Below are positions 17,757 through 26,602 of a stretch of DNA of 64,000 nucleotides, piece after piece. The stretch spans positions 1 through 64,000 of the forward strand of contig JAVJQK010000094.1 of the NCBI GenBank assembly GCA_040218145.1. Direction: 5' to 3'. A program made the translations under genes and the position numbers. Under the pieces are notes generated by a model. The model did not search any database, was not told where the DNA came from, and saw nothing but the letters and a program-made list of their open reading frames with translations. Numbering within the stretch: position 1 is the stretch's first letter; every line of letters begins with the position of its first letter. Source of the DNA: Sandaracinaceae bacterium (GTDB lineage Bacteria > Myxococcota_A > Polyangia > Polyangiales > Sandaracinaceae).

Positions 17757-18188
17757 ATGAAGATGCATCCGTACTTGAACTTCGCCGGCGAGGCGGAGGC
17801 GGCGTTCGGGTTCTACGCGAAGGTGCTCGGCGGCGAGCTGACGCAGGTCATGCGTTACAGCGACCTGCCTCCGGGCGCGGCCGATCTGACGGAAGCGCAG
17901 CAGAAGCTGGTGCTGCACGTGGGGCTGCAGCTCCCGGGCGGGCTGCAGATGATGGCCAGCGACACCGTGCCGGGCATGGGCCCCGACCACCAGGCCGGCA
18001 ACAACGTGCACATCATGATCAACCCGGACAGCCGGGCCGAGGCGGACCGCCTGATGAAGGAGCTGTCGGCCGACGGCGGCACGATCACGATGCCGATCGA
18101 AGACCAGTTCTGGGGCGACTACCACGGTCAGGTCACGGACCGCTTCGGCGTGCACTGGATGATCAACTTCGGCGCGCCACAGCCGTAG
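17757..18188 (+). CDS. VOC family (PhnB/glyoxalase-like) protein
   Basis: This 143-residue protein matches the PhnB-type subgroup of the vicinal-oxygen-chelate superfamily. Typical features are YLNFAGEAEAAFGFYAKVLGGE at the start, HVGLQLPGGLQMMASD in the middle and WGDYHGQVTDRFGVHWMINF at the end. These proteins form dimers of beta-alpha-beta-beta-beta units and are usually annotated only as VOC proteins, with no reaction assigned. The canonical metal ligands cannot be assigned with confidence. Confidence 0.9.
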   Translation: MKMHPYLNFAGEAEAAFGFYAKVLGGELTQVMRYSDLPPGAADLTEAQQKLVLHVGLQLPGGLQMMASDTVPGMGPDHQAGNNVHIMINPDSRAEADRLMKELSADGGTITMPIEDQFWGDYHGQVTDRFGVHWMINFGAPQP

Positions 18189-18204
18189 CGAGGCGAGCGC
18201 GCGC

Positions 18205-18612
18205 TCAGCGCGGACACACGCCGGCCACACATCGGGAGCCCTGCCCCGGCGGGGCGCCGAGGTCGTCCAGCCTCGCGCCGACAATCCTCCCTCGCTCGAC
18301 GGACAGCACCAGCGCGCAGCCGTCGATGGAGAGGAGCGTGGCACAACCGTCGGCGACGTCGTACGCGAGGGTGTGATCTCGCGAGCGGTCCGGCTCACCG
18401 AGCAGCGCCAGCGACTCTCGGACGCTGGCGCCTTGGACTCGTGAAGCCATGAGCTCGGCCAGGTCGGCGTCGCGGTGCATGGCACCTCGCCGCCACCGCT
18501 CCGCGTTCGACGGAAGCAGATACGCGACCCAGCACAGGCCGAGCCCGAACAGCGCCAGGGCTGCCAGCGTCATCAGCTCGGGATGTCGCGTTGCGAGTCG
18601 CTTCGAGGCCAT
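18205..18612 (-). CDS. Small single-pass membrane protein
   Basis: This 135-residue protein has one hydrophobic segment near residues 14-34 (LMTLAALALFGLGLCWVAYLL). A C-terminal extracytoplasmic domain contains a helix-turn (SVRESLALLGEPDRS) followed by short strands, faintly reminiscent of the BamE/SmpA fold. Four Cys residues in the C-terminal part could pair. The upstream region is an 800-bp non-coding stretch with a tandem array. Confidence 0.65.
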   Translation of the reverse strand: MASKRLATRHPELMTLAALALFGLGLCWVAYLLPSNAERWRRGAMHRDADLAELMASRVQGASVRESLALLGEPDRSRDHTLAYDVADGCATLLSIDGCALVLSVERGRIVGARLDDLGAPPGQGSRCVAGVCPR

Positions 18613-18927
18613 GGAACAGGTCTCTCAGTGTACACAGGTCGCCTGGGATGGGGACGATGGCGACGAGGAACCCGAGGTCCACGCGGTCAGAACGCGCTGG
18701 GCATCACACGGGGCGGTTCATGAGTGCCATGTGCACCTCGGAGGTGAGGCGGCTCCTCGGGCCGGGCCATTCGCCTCTCGCCACCGCGCTCCGCCGACGC
18801 TCCTCAGGTGAGAATGTGTCGCGGAGGCTCCAAGAAGCGGCGTCTGTCGTGCTCAGGCTCCGAAGTCTCAGCTCCGACGCCGACGACCCGCGCGCAAAGT
18901 GAAAGTTCGGCGTTCCAACTGGGTCAG
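18613..18927. other. Intergenic region upstream of the membrane-protein gene and before the 41-bp array
   Basis: No convincing coding sequence was found. Short open frames here lack ribosome sites and continue antisense to the neighbouring gene. The last 35 or so bases (for example TTCCAACTGGGTCAG) already resemble degenerate units of the following array. Promoters for the minus-strand gene at 18612 are expected here but none is distinctive. Confidence 0.5.
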
Positions 18928-19417
18928 CTCAGTCCACTCGAAGATCGCACCGGCTGCACTCTGGAAACTCAGTCCAGTTGATAACGGGAATCGACTGAAC
19001 TCTGGAAACTCAGTCCAGTTGATAACGGGAATCGACTGGTCTGTGGAAACTCAGTCCAGTTGATAACGGGAATCGACTGAACTGGGAAATCTCAGTCCAG
19101 TTGAGAACGGGAATCGGCTGGTCTCTGGAAACTCAGTCCAGTTGATAACGGGAATCGACTGAACTCTGAAAACTCAGTCCAGTTGATAATGAAAAGCAAC
19201 TGGGCTCTGTAGACAGAGTAAAAACGGTTCCGGTTTCACTTTCGACTCTGGAGGCTCAGTCCAGTTGATAATGAAGAGCAACTGGGCTCTGTAGACTCAG
19301 TGAAAACGGTTCCGGTTCCACTTTCGACTCTGGAAGCTCAGTCCAGTTGATGGTGAATGGCAACGGACTCTGGAGTCTCGGTTCAGTTGGCAGCGCGTAT
19401 CGTTTTGTCTCTGTTCA
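18928..19417. repeat. 41-bp tandem repeat array with 82-bp higher-order part
   Basis: CTCAGTCCAGTTGATAAC-type units start at 18928, 18968, 19009, 19050, 19091, 19132, 19173, 19214, 19255, 19296, 19337 and 19377, a period of 40-41 bp over 12 units. From 19173 two diverged unit types alternate. Type A contains CAGTTGATAATGAA and CAACTG; type B contains AAAACGGTTCCGGTT. This gives an 82-bp period. Type A units carry an inverted repeat CAGTTG/CAACTG; in the earlier units CAGTTGA faces TCGACTG, still pairable through a G-U. The array is much richer in A and T than its surroundings and not in multiples of three. It lies downstream of galT. Confidence 0.9.
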
Positions 19418-20302
19418 GCTCTGCCGGAGGGCGCGGGCGGCGTCTTCGGGGGGGACGACGACGATCATGTCGCCGGTGCTGAGCTCGAAGCCGGCGTCGC
19501 CGCCGGTGCGGGGGAGGAGCTCGAGGTGCCACCAGGCGTCGACCTGGCGGAGCACGAGGTTGTAGTCGCGCACGCCCACGGCCTTCAGGCGGCGGATCGC
19601 GTCGCCGACCCGGCGGGAGAGCGCGCGGAGCTCGGCGTCGGTGGCGTCGGCGAAGCGGCCGCGGGGCGCGGTGGGGACGAAGCGGACCTCGTAGGGGCGG
19701 GTCGGGGCGAAGGGGCAGTGCGTGAGGAGGGCCTCGTCGTCCCAGAGCACGCGCTCGGAGGCGCGCTCACGCTCGAGCTCGGTCGCGTGGAGCGGGGCGC
19801 CGCGCTCGCGCTCGTGGGCGCGGGCGAGGGCGCGGCGGGTCGCGAGGTCCGCGGGCTCCCAGTCGATGGCCACGATCTGCGAGTGCGGGTGGGGCTGGCT
19901 GCTGCCCGCGCGGCGGCCGCGGTTGCGGAAGAAGAGCACCTCGGGGTGACGCGCCGACAGGGCGGCGACGCGGTCCCGGTAGAGGCGCCACAGCGCGAGC
20001 GCGTGGTCGGGGGAGAGATCGTCGAGATCGGTGCCGTGCGCGGCGTCGTCGATGCCGATCTCGTGGTCGCCGCCCGGCAGCGACGCGAGCGGGTACTTGT
20101 TGCGCACCACGCGCACTCTCCACGCGCCGTCCTCGGGCCAGCGCGCGAGGGTCTCTTCGGTGTCGGCCTCGTGGCCGGGGCAGAAGGGGCAGCGGCCGGC
20201 GGGCTCGGGCAGGCCCCCGGGCTTGGCGGCGCCGAGCCCGCGGCGGCCGGGCGCGAGCACGATGGAGCGGCCGGTGAACGGGTCGAAGCGGCGCTCGCTC
20301 AT
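19415..20302 (-). CDS. galT: Galactose-1-phosphate uridylyltransferase family (GalT)
   Basis: This 295-residue HIT-superfamily protein shows the catalytic HPHSQ at 138-142 (His at 140 would carry UMP) and a zinc-type CPFC at 38-41. A second conserved region HLELLPRTG lies near 268. This is slightly shorter than the classical ~350-residue GalT and similar to the archaeal/actinobacterial forms, so a related nucleotidylyltransferase activity is possible. Its ATG overlaps the stop of the upstream ligase gene (ATGA), implying coupled expression. Its 3' end touches the 41-bp array. Confidence 0.87.
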   Translation of the reverse strand: MSERRFDPFTGRSIVLAPGRRGLGAAKPGGLPEPAGRCPFCPGHEADTEETLARWPEDGAWRVRVVRNKYPLASLPGGDHEIGIDDAAHGTDLDDLSPDHALALWRLYRDRVAALSARHPEVLFFRNRGRRAGSSQPHPHSQIVAIDWEPADLATRRALARAHERERGAPLHATELERERASERVLWDDEALLTHCPFAPTRPYEVRFVPTAPRGRFADATDAELRALSRRVGDAIRRLKAVGVRDYNLVLRQVDAWWHLELLPRTGGDAGFELSTGDMIVVVPPEDAARALRQS

Positions 20303-21744
20303 ACGGGCCCGAGGAGGCGCGGCTTCATCACCTTGCCCATCGCGTTGCGGGGGAGGGCGTCGACGAAGCGGACCTCGCGCGGGCGCTTGTGCGGGGTGAG
20401 CTGCGCGGCGACCAGCTCGGTCAGGGCCTCGCCCGCCACCGGCTCGCGCGCGACCACGAAGGCCACGATGCGCTCGCCCAGGTCGTCGTCGGGCACGCCG
20501 AGCACGGCCACCTCGGCCACCGCGGGGTGCTCGAGGATCGCCGCCTCCACCTCGCCCGCGCCGACCTTGTAGCCGCCGGTCTTGATGAGGTCGGTCGCCC
20601 GACGGCCGACGATGCGGATGGCGCCGTCCGCGGTCCGGGTCGCGAGGTCGCCGGTGTAGAACCAGCCCTCGTCGTCGATCACCTTCGCGGTCGCGTCGGG
20701 GCGGTTCAGGTAGCCGGGGAAGACGTTGGCGCCCCGCACCGCGATCTCGCCGAGGGTGGCGTCGTCGTGCGCGTCGAGGGTCGCGCGCGCGTCGTCGACG
20801 AGCTTCAGCTCGATGCCGGGCAAGGGAGGACCGACGTACCCGGGGCGCGGGCCGCCCGCGGCGGGCACGGCGCAGTTGATCAGGGTCTCGGTCAGCCCGT
20901 AGCGCTCGAGCACGCCCCGGCCCGCGATCGCCTCGATGCGTCGATGCTCCCGGACGGGCAGGCCCGCCGAACCGCTCACGAGGAGGCGCGCCGCGCGCAG
21001 CCCGGCCGCGACCTCGGGATCCCCCTCGGCCGCCTCGGCGAGCCGGTGGTACATGGTCGGCACGGCGAAGAACATCGTCTGGCCGCGCCGGAGCGCCGCG
21101 CTGACCGCCTCGGGCGAGAAGCGCGGCAGCCAGTCGAGCGCGCCCCCGACGCGCAGGGCGCCGAAGAGGCCGAGCACCAGGCCGTGCACGTGAAAGAGCG
21201 GCAGCGCGTGCACCACGGTGTCCAGCGCGCTCCAGCCCCAGGCCTCGATGAGGCCGTCCAGGCAGGTCGCGGCGTTCTCGCGGGTGAGCACCGCGCCCTT
21301 CGGCGCGCCGGTGGTGCCCGAGGTGTACAGGACCAGCAGCGGCGCGCCGTCGCAAGGCGCGCTCGGCATCGCGCCCTCGGCCGGCCGCAGCTCGATCGCG
21401 ACCGCGTCGGGGGTGCGGTCGACGACGGCGGCGAGGTCGGAGGCGAGCACGCACCTCGGCGCCGCGTCCGAGAGGATGTGGCCCAGCTCGCGCGGCCCGA
21501 GCTTGGGGTTGAGCGGCACGCTCACCACGCCGCCGGCCGCGTGCGCGGCGAGCGCGACCATCGTCTCGAGCGAGGGCTGCGTCCAGACGGCGACGCGATC
21601 TCCCTCGCCGATTCCGTCCGCGCGCAGGCGGGCCAGGTGGCCGACGATGGCGGCGGCGAGCGCGCGGTGGCTCAGCTGCGCGTCGTCGAGGCGAAGCGCG
21701 GGGCGGTCGTCCGGCTCGTGCAGGCGCGGAAAGAGCTCGTTCAC
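20299..21744 (-). CDS. AMP-forming acyl-CoA ligase, malonyl-CoA-synthetase-like
   Basis: This 481-residue ANL enzyme is started at GTG 21744 (VNELFPRL), as the frame upstream shows no similarity. The P-loop is LYTSGTTGAPKG (about 148-159). The motifs RYGLTET (about 282), YTGDLATRTADG (about 365) and GRRATDLIKTGGYKVGAGEVE follow. The C-terminal catalytic Lys lies in NAMGKVMKP. Its size and motifs are close to MatB-type and related short-carboxylate ligases; the true acid is unknown. It overlaps galT by four bases, an unexpected pairing of acyl activation with sugar nucleotidyl transfer. Confidence 0.88.
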   Translation of the reverse strand: MNELFPRLHEPDDRPALRLDDAQLSHRALAAAIVGHLARLRADGIGEGDRVAVWTQPSLETMVALAAHAAGGVVSVPLNPKLGPRELGHILSDAAPRCVLASDLAAVVDRTPDAVAIELRPAEGAMPSAPCDGAPLLVLYTSGTTGAPKGAVLTRENAATCLDGLIEAWGWSALDTVVHALPLFHVHGLVLGLFGALRVGGALDWLPRFSPEAVSAALRRGQTMFFAVPTMYHRLAEAAEGDPEVAAGLRAARLLVSGSAGLPVREHRRIEAIAGRGVLERYGLTETLINCAVPAAGGPRPGYVGPPLPGIELKLVDDARATLDAHDDATLGEIAVRGANVFPGYLNRPDATAKVIDDEGWFYTGDLATRTADGAIRIVGRRATDLIKTGGYKVGAGEVEAAILEHPAVAEVAVLGVPDDDLGERIVAFVVAREPVAGEALTELVAAQLTPHKRPREVRFVDALPRNAMGKVMKPRLLGPV

Positions 21745-21921
21745 GCGCGGCACGCTGTCAGATGAACGAAGGCGCAGCAAGCGTCCGAGGTGGGCTTGGA
21801 AAAACGGTCCGCCCGCGACGACCCAGTCCAGCCAACTCGCGCGCGGGTGGCGAACGCACGGGAGCTCGTCGATGTGGAGTGATACGTTGCGCAACGTTCG
21901 AGACCCACGGACAGGGAGCGG

Positions 21922-23127
21922 ATGATGAAGAGAGCTTGTCTCGGCCTGATCGGCGTGCTGCTCGCGAGCGGCTGCTACGACTCGACCGACCTCGGCGCCG
22001 ACGGGTCGACGCCGCCGGTGCGACCCGGGACGCCCGACACGGGCCCGACGCGGCCTCCGCCTCCTCCACCGCCGCCGGTCCGGCGCGCGATCGACCTGCT
22101 CGCCATGGTGGACAACTCCAACTCCATGACGGAGGAGCAGGCGTCCTTCGCGCTGGCGCTGCCGGAGATCGTGGCCGCGCTCGCGGACGGGGACCTCGAC
22201 CGCGACGGCGTGCCCGACGTCGAGCCCGTCGAGTCGCTGACCTTCGGGGTCGTGACGAGCGACATGGGCACGGGCGGCTTCACGGTGCCGACCTGCTTGC
22301 GCTCCGATCTCGGCGACGACGGGACCCTGAGGACGCAGGGCGCGACCGAGGTGCCCGGCTGCATGGCCATCTATCCCAGCTTCCTCGAGTTCCGACCCGA
22401 GCTCGGGCGCGACCCCGCCGAGTTCGGCCAGGACGCGCGGTGCGTCGCGCGCGTCGGGACGGGGGGCTGCGGCTTCGAGCAGCAGCTCGAGGCGGCGCTC
22501 AAGGCGCTGAGCCCGAGCGCGCCGACGCCCGGGACCGCGCCCGGCTACGCGCCGCCCGTGTTCTTCCGGGGCTCGCTCGGGCACGGCGACGGTGACAACG
22601 CCGGCTTCTTGGGCGACGACTCCGTGCTCGCGGTCGTGTTGCTGACCGACGAGGAGGACTGCTCCGCGATCGATCCGGAGCTGTTCAACCCCTCGAGCGC
22701 GACCTACGGCGCGACCGACCTGAACCTGCGCTGCTTCGCGCACGCCGACCGCGCGCTTCACCCGATCCGGCGCTACGTCGACGGCCTGCTCCAGCTGCGG
22801 CCGCTCCCCGGCCGCCTGGTGTTCGTCCCCATCGCCGGGGTGCCAGCCGATCTCGCGCCGGCTCCTGGCGCGCCCGTCGACTGGGAGGCGCTCGTCGGGC
22901 CCCCCGGGATGCGCGACCCGCGCATGGAGGAGCGCGTCGATCCGAGCAGTCCCAACCGCCTGATCCCGTCCTGCAGCTCCCCCGGACGAGGCCAGGCGTT
23001 TCCGCCGATCCGCATCCTCCGCGTGGCGCGAGATCTGGAGAGCCGCGGCGCGCACGTGCGCGTGGGCAGCATCTGTCAGGACGAGCTCGCGAGCGTCATC
23101 CTCGACGGGCTGTTCTCGGCGCTGTAG
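21922..23127 (+). CDS. VWA-domain lipoprotein
   Basis: This 401-residue protein has a lipoprotein signal (LLASGC, Cys near 18), a Pro-rich linker to about 52, then a von Willebrand A-like domain. The metal-ion site is MVDNSNSM (about 61-68), a DxSxS-type motif with Asn in place of one Ser. DEEDC (about 235) is the second acidic segment. Similar VWA lipoproteins are abundant in myxobacteria and have no assigned role; adhesion or complex assembly is plausible. A ribosome site ACAGGGAG precedes the tandem ATGs. Confidence 0.85.
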   Translation: MMKRACLGLIGVLLASGCYDSTDLGADGSTPPVRPGTPDTGPTRPPPPPPPPVRRAIDLLAMVDNSNSMTEEQASFALALPEIVAALADGDLDRDGVPDVEPVESLTFGVVTSDMGTGGFTVPTCLRSDLGDDGTLRTQGATEVPGCMAIYPSFLEFRPELGRDPAEFGQDARCVARVGTGGCGFEQQLEAALKALSPSAPTPGTAPGYAPPVFFRGSLGHGDGDNAGFLGDDSVLAVVLLTDEEDCSAIDPELFNPSSATYGATDLNLRCFAHADRALHPIRRYVDGLLQLRPLPGRLVFVPIAGVPADLAPAPGAPVDWEALVGPPGMRDPRMEERVDPSSPNRLIPSCSSPGRGQAFPPIRILRVARDLESRGAHVRVGSICQDELASVILDGLFSAL

Positions 23128-23193
23128 CAGCTGCTATGGGAGCCCCTGTGGGAGCACTGTCGCGAGCGTTGGCCGCGGTGGTACAACCTCGCG

Positions 23194-24684
23194 ATGGCGT
23201 TCGCGGAGTACGACGCATACGACGGGCTGGGGCTGGCCGAGCTCGTGCGGGAGGGCGAGGTCACCGCGAGCGAGCTGCTCGAGGAGGCCATCGCGCGGGC
23301 GACCCGGCTCAACCCGCGGCTCAACGCGATCGTGCTCGAGATGTACGCCATCGCGCGCGAGCGGGTGAAGTCGCCGCTGCCCGATGGGCCGTTCCGCGGG
23401 GTGCCGTTCCTGCTCAAGGACCTGCACGCGGCGTATCCGGGCGTGCCGTGTCAGGCCGGCAGCCGGCTCTATCGCGGCTACCTGCCCGAGGCGCCCGCGG
23501 AGCTGGTGCGGCGCTACCTCGAGGCGGGCGTGGTGATCTTCGGGCGCACCAACACGCCCGAGCTCGGCATCGTGCCGACCACCGAGCCGGAGCTCTACGG
23601 GCCCACGCACAACCCGTGGCGTCACGGGGTCTCGCCCGGAGGCTCGAGCGGGGGCTCCGCGGCGGCGGTGGCGGCGGGCATCGTGCCCATGGCGCACGGC
23701 GGCGACGGCGGCGGCTCGATCCGGATCCCCGCGAGCTGCTGCGGGCTGTATGGTCTCAAGCCGTCTCGACTGCGGACGCCGCCCGGGCCGGAGGACTCCG
23801 AGGTCTTCTACGGGTTCGCGGTGGAGCACGTGCTCACCCGGAGCGTGCGCGACAGCGCGGCGATGCTCGACGCGACGGCGGGGCCCGAGCCGCACGGCAT
23901 CTACTTCCCTCCGCCCGGCGGGAGCTTCCTGCGCGCGCTCGACCGCCCGCTCGAGACGCTGCGCGTCGCCTACACCGCCGACCCGATCCTGCCCGGCGAG
24001 CCGAACGTGGACGCGACGCGCGCGGTCGAGGCGGCGGCGAGCCTCTGCGAGTCGCTCGGGCACCAGGTGGACATCGCGAGCCCGCGGATCGACGCGCTCG
24101 GCTTCGCGCGGGCGTTCTTCTATCACTTCGCGGCCGGCGTCGCGTCGGAGCTGACGGCGGCCGAGGCGTTCCTGCGGCGGCCCGCGGGCCCGAGCGACTG
24201 CGAGCGGACCACGTGGCTGCTCGCGCTGGCCGGACGCTCCATCGACGCGGGCGCGTTCACGACGATGCGGCGGAAGCTCCACGCGGAGTCGCGCAAGATC
24301 GTCGCGTTCTTCGACGACTACGACGTGCTGATCACGCCGACCACGGGCCGGCCGCCCATGAAGCACGGCGAGCTGGATCCGGTCGGCTTCGAGGCGCAGC
24401 TGCACGACCTGATGGGCGCGCTCGGCACGCCCGCGCTGTTGAAGATCCCCGGCCTCGTCGACCGCGCCGCCTCCCGCGCCTACGCGTTCGCGCCGTACTC
24501 GCCGCTCTTCAACGTGACCGGGCAGCCGTCGGCGAGCGTGCCCGTGCACTGGAGCGACGACGGCCTGCCGATGGGCGCGATGATCACCGCGCGCCCCGGC
24601 GCGGACGCGCTCGTCTTGCAGCTCTCGGCGCAGCTCGAGCAAGCCGCGCCCTGGTTCGACCGGCGGCCCCCGACCCGCGCTTAG
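23194..24684 (+). CDS. Amidase (amidase signature family)
   Basis: This 496-residue enzyme has the Ser-cisSer-Lys triad: Lys in FLLKDL (about 75), the Gly/Ser-rich loop [16 protein letters not shown] (about 148-163) and the nucleophile region [13 protein letters not shown] (about 169-181). It resembles 6-aminohexanoate-cyclic-dimer hydrolase-like amidases rather than GatA, and no gatB or gatC lies nearby. It hydrolyses an amide of unknown identity, probably in the cytoplasm. Its TAG stop is the first triplet of a palindromic repeated element. Confidence 0.9.
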   Translation: MAFAEYDAYDGLGLAELVREGEVTASELLEEAIARATRLNPRLNAIVLEMYAIARERVKSPLPDGPFRGVPFLLKDLHAAYPGVPCQAGSRLYRGYLPEAPAELVRRYLEAGVVIFGRTNTPELGIVPTTEPELYGPTHNPWRHGVSPGGSSGGSAAAVAAGIVPMAHGGDGGGSIRIPASCCGLYGLKPSRLRTPPGPEDSEVFYGFAVEHVLTRSVRDSAAMLDATAGPEPHGIYFPPPGGSFLRALDRPLETLRVAYTADPILPGEPNVDATRAVEAAASLCESLGHQVDIASPRIDALGFARAFFYHFAAGVASELTAAEAFLRRPAGPSDCERTTWLLALAGRSIDAGAFTTMRRKLHAESRKIVAFFDDYDVLITPTTGRPPMKHGELDPVGFEAQLHDLMGALGTPALLKIPGLVDRAASRAYAFAPYSPLFNVTGQPSASVPVHWSDDGLPMGAMITARPGADALVLQLSAQLEQAAPWFDRRPPTRA

Positions 24685-24846
24685 CAGTCCGTTGAAGAAC
24701 CTCGCTCCTCGTCTCTCGGGCGGGACGACCCGTCTCTCGGCCCGTGTCTCCTCGAAAATGCTGAAGCATTTCCTCGTCGCCCAGAACCGAGAACCGGGCC
24801 GTCGCGCTCCGAGATCCTTCGGGCTCGGTACTTCAACGGCCTGCTA
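24682..24846 (+). repeat. Palindromic intergenic element, copy 2
   Basis: The outer arms TAGCAGTCCGTTGAAGAACC (24682) and the complement of TAGCAGGCCGTTGAAGTACC (ending 24846) pair with two mismatches. The centre has GAAAATGCTGAAGCATTTC (24754-24772) flanked by CTCCTC and CTCGTCG, as in copies 1 and 3. The outer arms differ between copies while remaining self-complementary within each copy. The first TAG is the stop codon of the amidase gene. Confidence 0.75.
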
Positions 24847-24905
24847 GCTAGTCGGGCCTCGCCGCCGTCTGGCGCATTTTGCTCCGCTTCGGGTAGGCTG
24901 CGCAC

Positions 24906-25418
24906 ATGCGACACCTGCTGCTCACCGCCTCCTTGCTTCTCATCGCCTCGCCCGCCTTCGCCGACGACGAAGACATCGGCACGGGGAGCTCCCCGATCTG
25001 CTGCGGCGCGAACTGCTGCCTCATCGCCGGGACCTGCTTCTCCCGGGGTGAGACCAACCCGGACAACGAGTGCGAGGCGTGCGACCCGTCCTCGACCCAG
25101 ACCGCGTTCACGGCGGTCCCCGGCTGCACCCCGGCCGACTCCGGCGTGGCGCCCGCGGACTCCGGCGTGGAGCCGGCCGACTCCGGGGTCACGCCGACCG
25201 AGGACTCGGGCGTGGGCCCCGCCGTCGACTCCGGCACCTCGACGCCCGCGGACAGCGGCACCTCGACGCCCATGGACAGCGGCACGTCGGGCGGCGATGA
25301 CGCCGGGACCACGGGCGGCGGCGACGGCGGCTGCAGCGTCGGCGCGGGCCAGGCGGCGGCGCCGGGCGCGCTGATGTTCCTCGCGATGCTCGGCCTGCTC
25401 TGGCGCCGTCGCGCGTGA
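24906..25418 (+). CDS. Secreted Cys-rich protein with MYXO-CTERM-like tail
   Basis: This 170-residue protein has a signal peptide (cleavage near AFAD, about 20) and a small Cys-rich domain with CC pairs (ICCGANCC, about 36-43). A repetitive Asp-Ser-Gly linker follows, with units of the type PADSGV and TSTPADSG. The C-terminus has a Cys in GGCSVG, a hydrophobic segment and a final RRR, the layout of MYXO-CTERM sorting tails for surface anchoring. No enzymatic motif is visible. Its stop overlaps the GTG of the next gene (GTGA, 25415-25418). Confidence 0.8.
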   Translation: MRHLLLTASLLLIASPAFADDEDIGTGSSPICCGANCCLIAGTCFSRGETNPDNECEACDPSSTQTAFTAVPGCTPADSGVAPADSGVEPADSGVTPTEDSGVGPAVDSGTSTPADSGTSTPMDSGTSGGDDAGTTGGGDGGCSVGAGQAAAPGALMFLAMLGLLWRRRA

Positions 25419-26056
25419 GCCTGCGCGTCGCGGTCCGCTGTGGGCTCGCGCTGCTGGGCGCGCTGATCGGCGGCTGTGACGGAGGCGGGACGGACGACGC
25501 GTCCGTGCCCGACGACGCGATGCCCGACGACGCGATGGCCGCGGCGGACTCGGGCGCCGAGCCCGCCGACGCGGGCGAGACCGGGCCCGCGCACTGCCTG
25601 GGCGCGGACCTGTTCATCGAGGCCTTCGAGCCGGGGACCAGCGTCACGCTGTTCAACCCCACCGCGGCGCCGATCGACTCGAGCGACGGCTACGTCTTCT
25701 GCCAGCAGCCCATCTACCCCGCCGTCGCGTCGCTCGAGGCCGACGTGGTGATCGGCCCGAACGAGCGGCACGTCTTCCCGTGGCCCTCCGGCTTCACCCG
25801 CAACCTCGACGGCGGCGAGATCGCGCTCTACCGCCGGGGCGCGTTCCTGGACCCGGAGTCGCAGCTCGACTTCATCTGCTGGGGCACGGGGCACTCGCCG
25901 AGCCGCAAGAACGTGGCCGAGATGGACGGCGACTGGATCGGCGACTGCACGGGCCCGATCACCGGCGCGTCGATGCGTCGCCTCCCGGACACCGAGGGCG
26001 GGGGCGCCGACGACTACGACGTGACGGGCGTGGCCGAGCCGCTCGCGTGCCCCTGA
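25415..26056 (+). CDS. Lipoprotein with lamin-tail-like domain
   Basis: This 213-residue protein is coupled to the preceding gene by GTGA. It has a lipobox LIGGC near residue 21, an Asp/Ala-rich linker to about 55 and a beta-rich domain. The sequence DLFIEAFEPGTSVTLFNPTAAPIDSSDGY is reminiscent of lamin-tail domains found in many secreted myxobacterial proteins; the match is tentative. It is likely co-expressed with the MYXO-CTERM-like protein. The palindromic element begins two bases after its stop. Confidence 0.72.
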   Translation: MSLRVAVRCGLALLGALIGGCDGGGTDDASVPDDAMPDDAMAAADSGAEPADAGETGPAHCLGADLFIEAFEPGTSVTLFNPTAAPIDSSDGYVFCQQPIYPAVASLEADVVIGPNERHVFPWPSGFTRNLDGGEIALYRRGAFLDPESQLDFICWGTGHSPSRKNVAEMDGDWIGDCTGPITGASMRRLPDTEGGGADDYDVTGVAEPLACP

Positions 26057-26057
26057 G

Positions 26058-26214
26058 TAGAGCACATCTCAAACCCCTCCCGTCGCCTGGCCGGCGGGAC
26101 GGGCCGCGGCCGGTCGCTCCTCGAAAATACTCCGGCATTTCCTCGTCGCGCCCAACCACGGCTGGGACCCGTCGCGCTCGGCCACGCTCGGTCCGAGTCT
26201 CGAGATGTGCTCTA
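26058..26214 (+). repeat. Palindromic intergenic element, copy 3
   Basis: The outer arms TAGAGCACATCTC (26058-26070) and GAGATGTGCTCTA (26202-26214) are perfectly complementary over 13 bp. The core GAAAATACTCCGGCATTTC (26123-26141) and its flanks GTCGCTCCTC and CTCGTCGC match the other copies. The arm sequence differs from copies 1 and 2. Its right-hand end supplies the TAG stop (26212-26214) of the minus-strand membrane-protein gene. Confidence 0.75.
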
Positions 26215-26592
26215 ACTGACGCGCGGCTTGATCGACGACTCGAAGCAGCGGATCGAGTCGTCGTCCGCCCAGCACACCCAGTAGGCGTACATCGCGTAGA
26301 CGGTGCCGACCGGGAAGCTCATCAGCTGGGTGCTGGCGAGCCAGGTCTGCGCGGCGCGCCCGCGCCCGCTGCCGACCAGGTAGCCGACGACGACGTGCGC
26401 GGCGCCGAGGCCGCCGATGAGCAGGAAGGCCAGGACGCCGACCAGCATGAACACGAGGCCGGGCGTCTCGCCGTCCTGCCAGCCGAGCCAGCCGCCGAAG
26501 ACGAACATCACCAGGAAGAGCAGGCCGAAGACGAACGTGTAGGCGCCGAGCGCGAAGTTCGCCCACTTCAGGCGGCGGAGGTGCGGGGTCAT
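26212..26592 (-). CDS. Small multi-pass membrane protein
   Basis: This 126-residue protein has about three membrane segments (near 12-35, 45-68 and 85-108) and a cytoplasmic or periplasmic C-terminus. No family was recognised. It is the gene downstream of the dioxygenase at 26603, with a gap of ten bases, so the two are probably co-transcribed. Its TAG stop lies in the terminal arm of the palindromic element. Confidence 0.72.
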   Translation of the reverse strand: MTPHLRRLKWANFALGAYTFVFGLLFLVMFVFGGWLGWQDGETPGLVFMLVGVLAFLLIGGLGAAHVVVGYLVGSGRGRAAQTWLASTQLMSFPVGTVYAMYAYWVCWADDDSIRCFESSIKPRVS

Positions 26593-26602
26593 CGACCCCA
26601 GT

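Noticed and set aside
18928-19417. CRISPR array
   Set aside because: Units are similar over their whole length with no unique spacers, and no cas genes are present.
21745-23055. N-terminal extension of the acyl-CoA ligase beyond GTG 21744
   Set aside because: The extension is antisense to the VWA lipoprotein gene and has no similarity to the ligase family.
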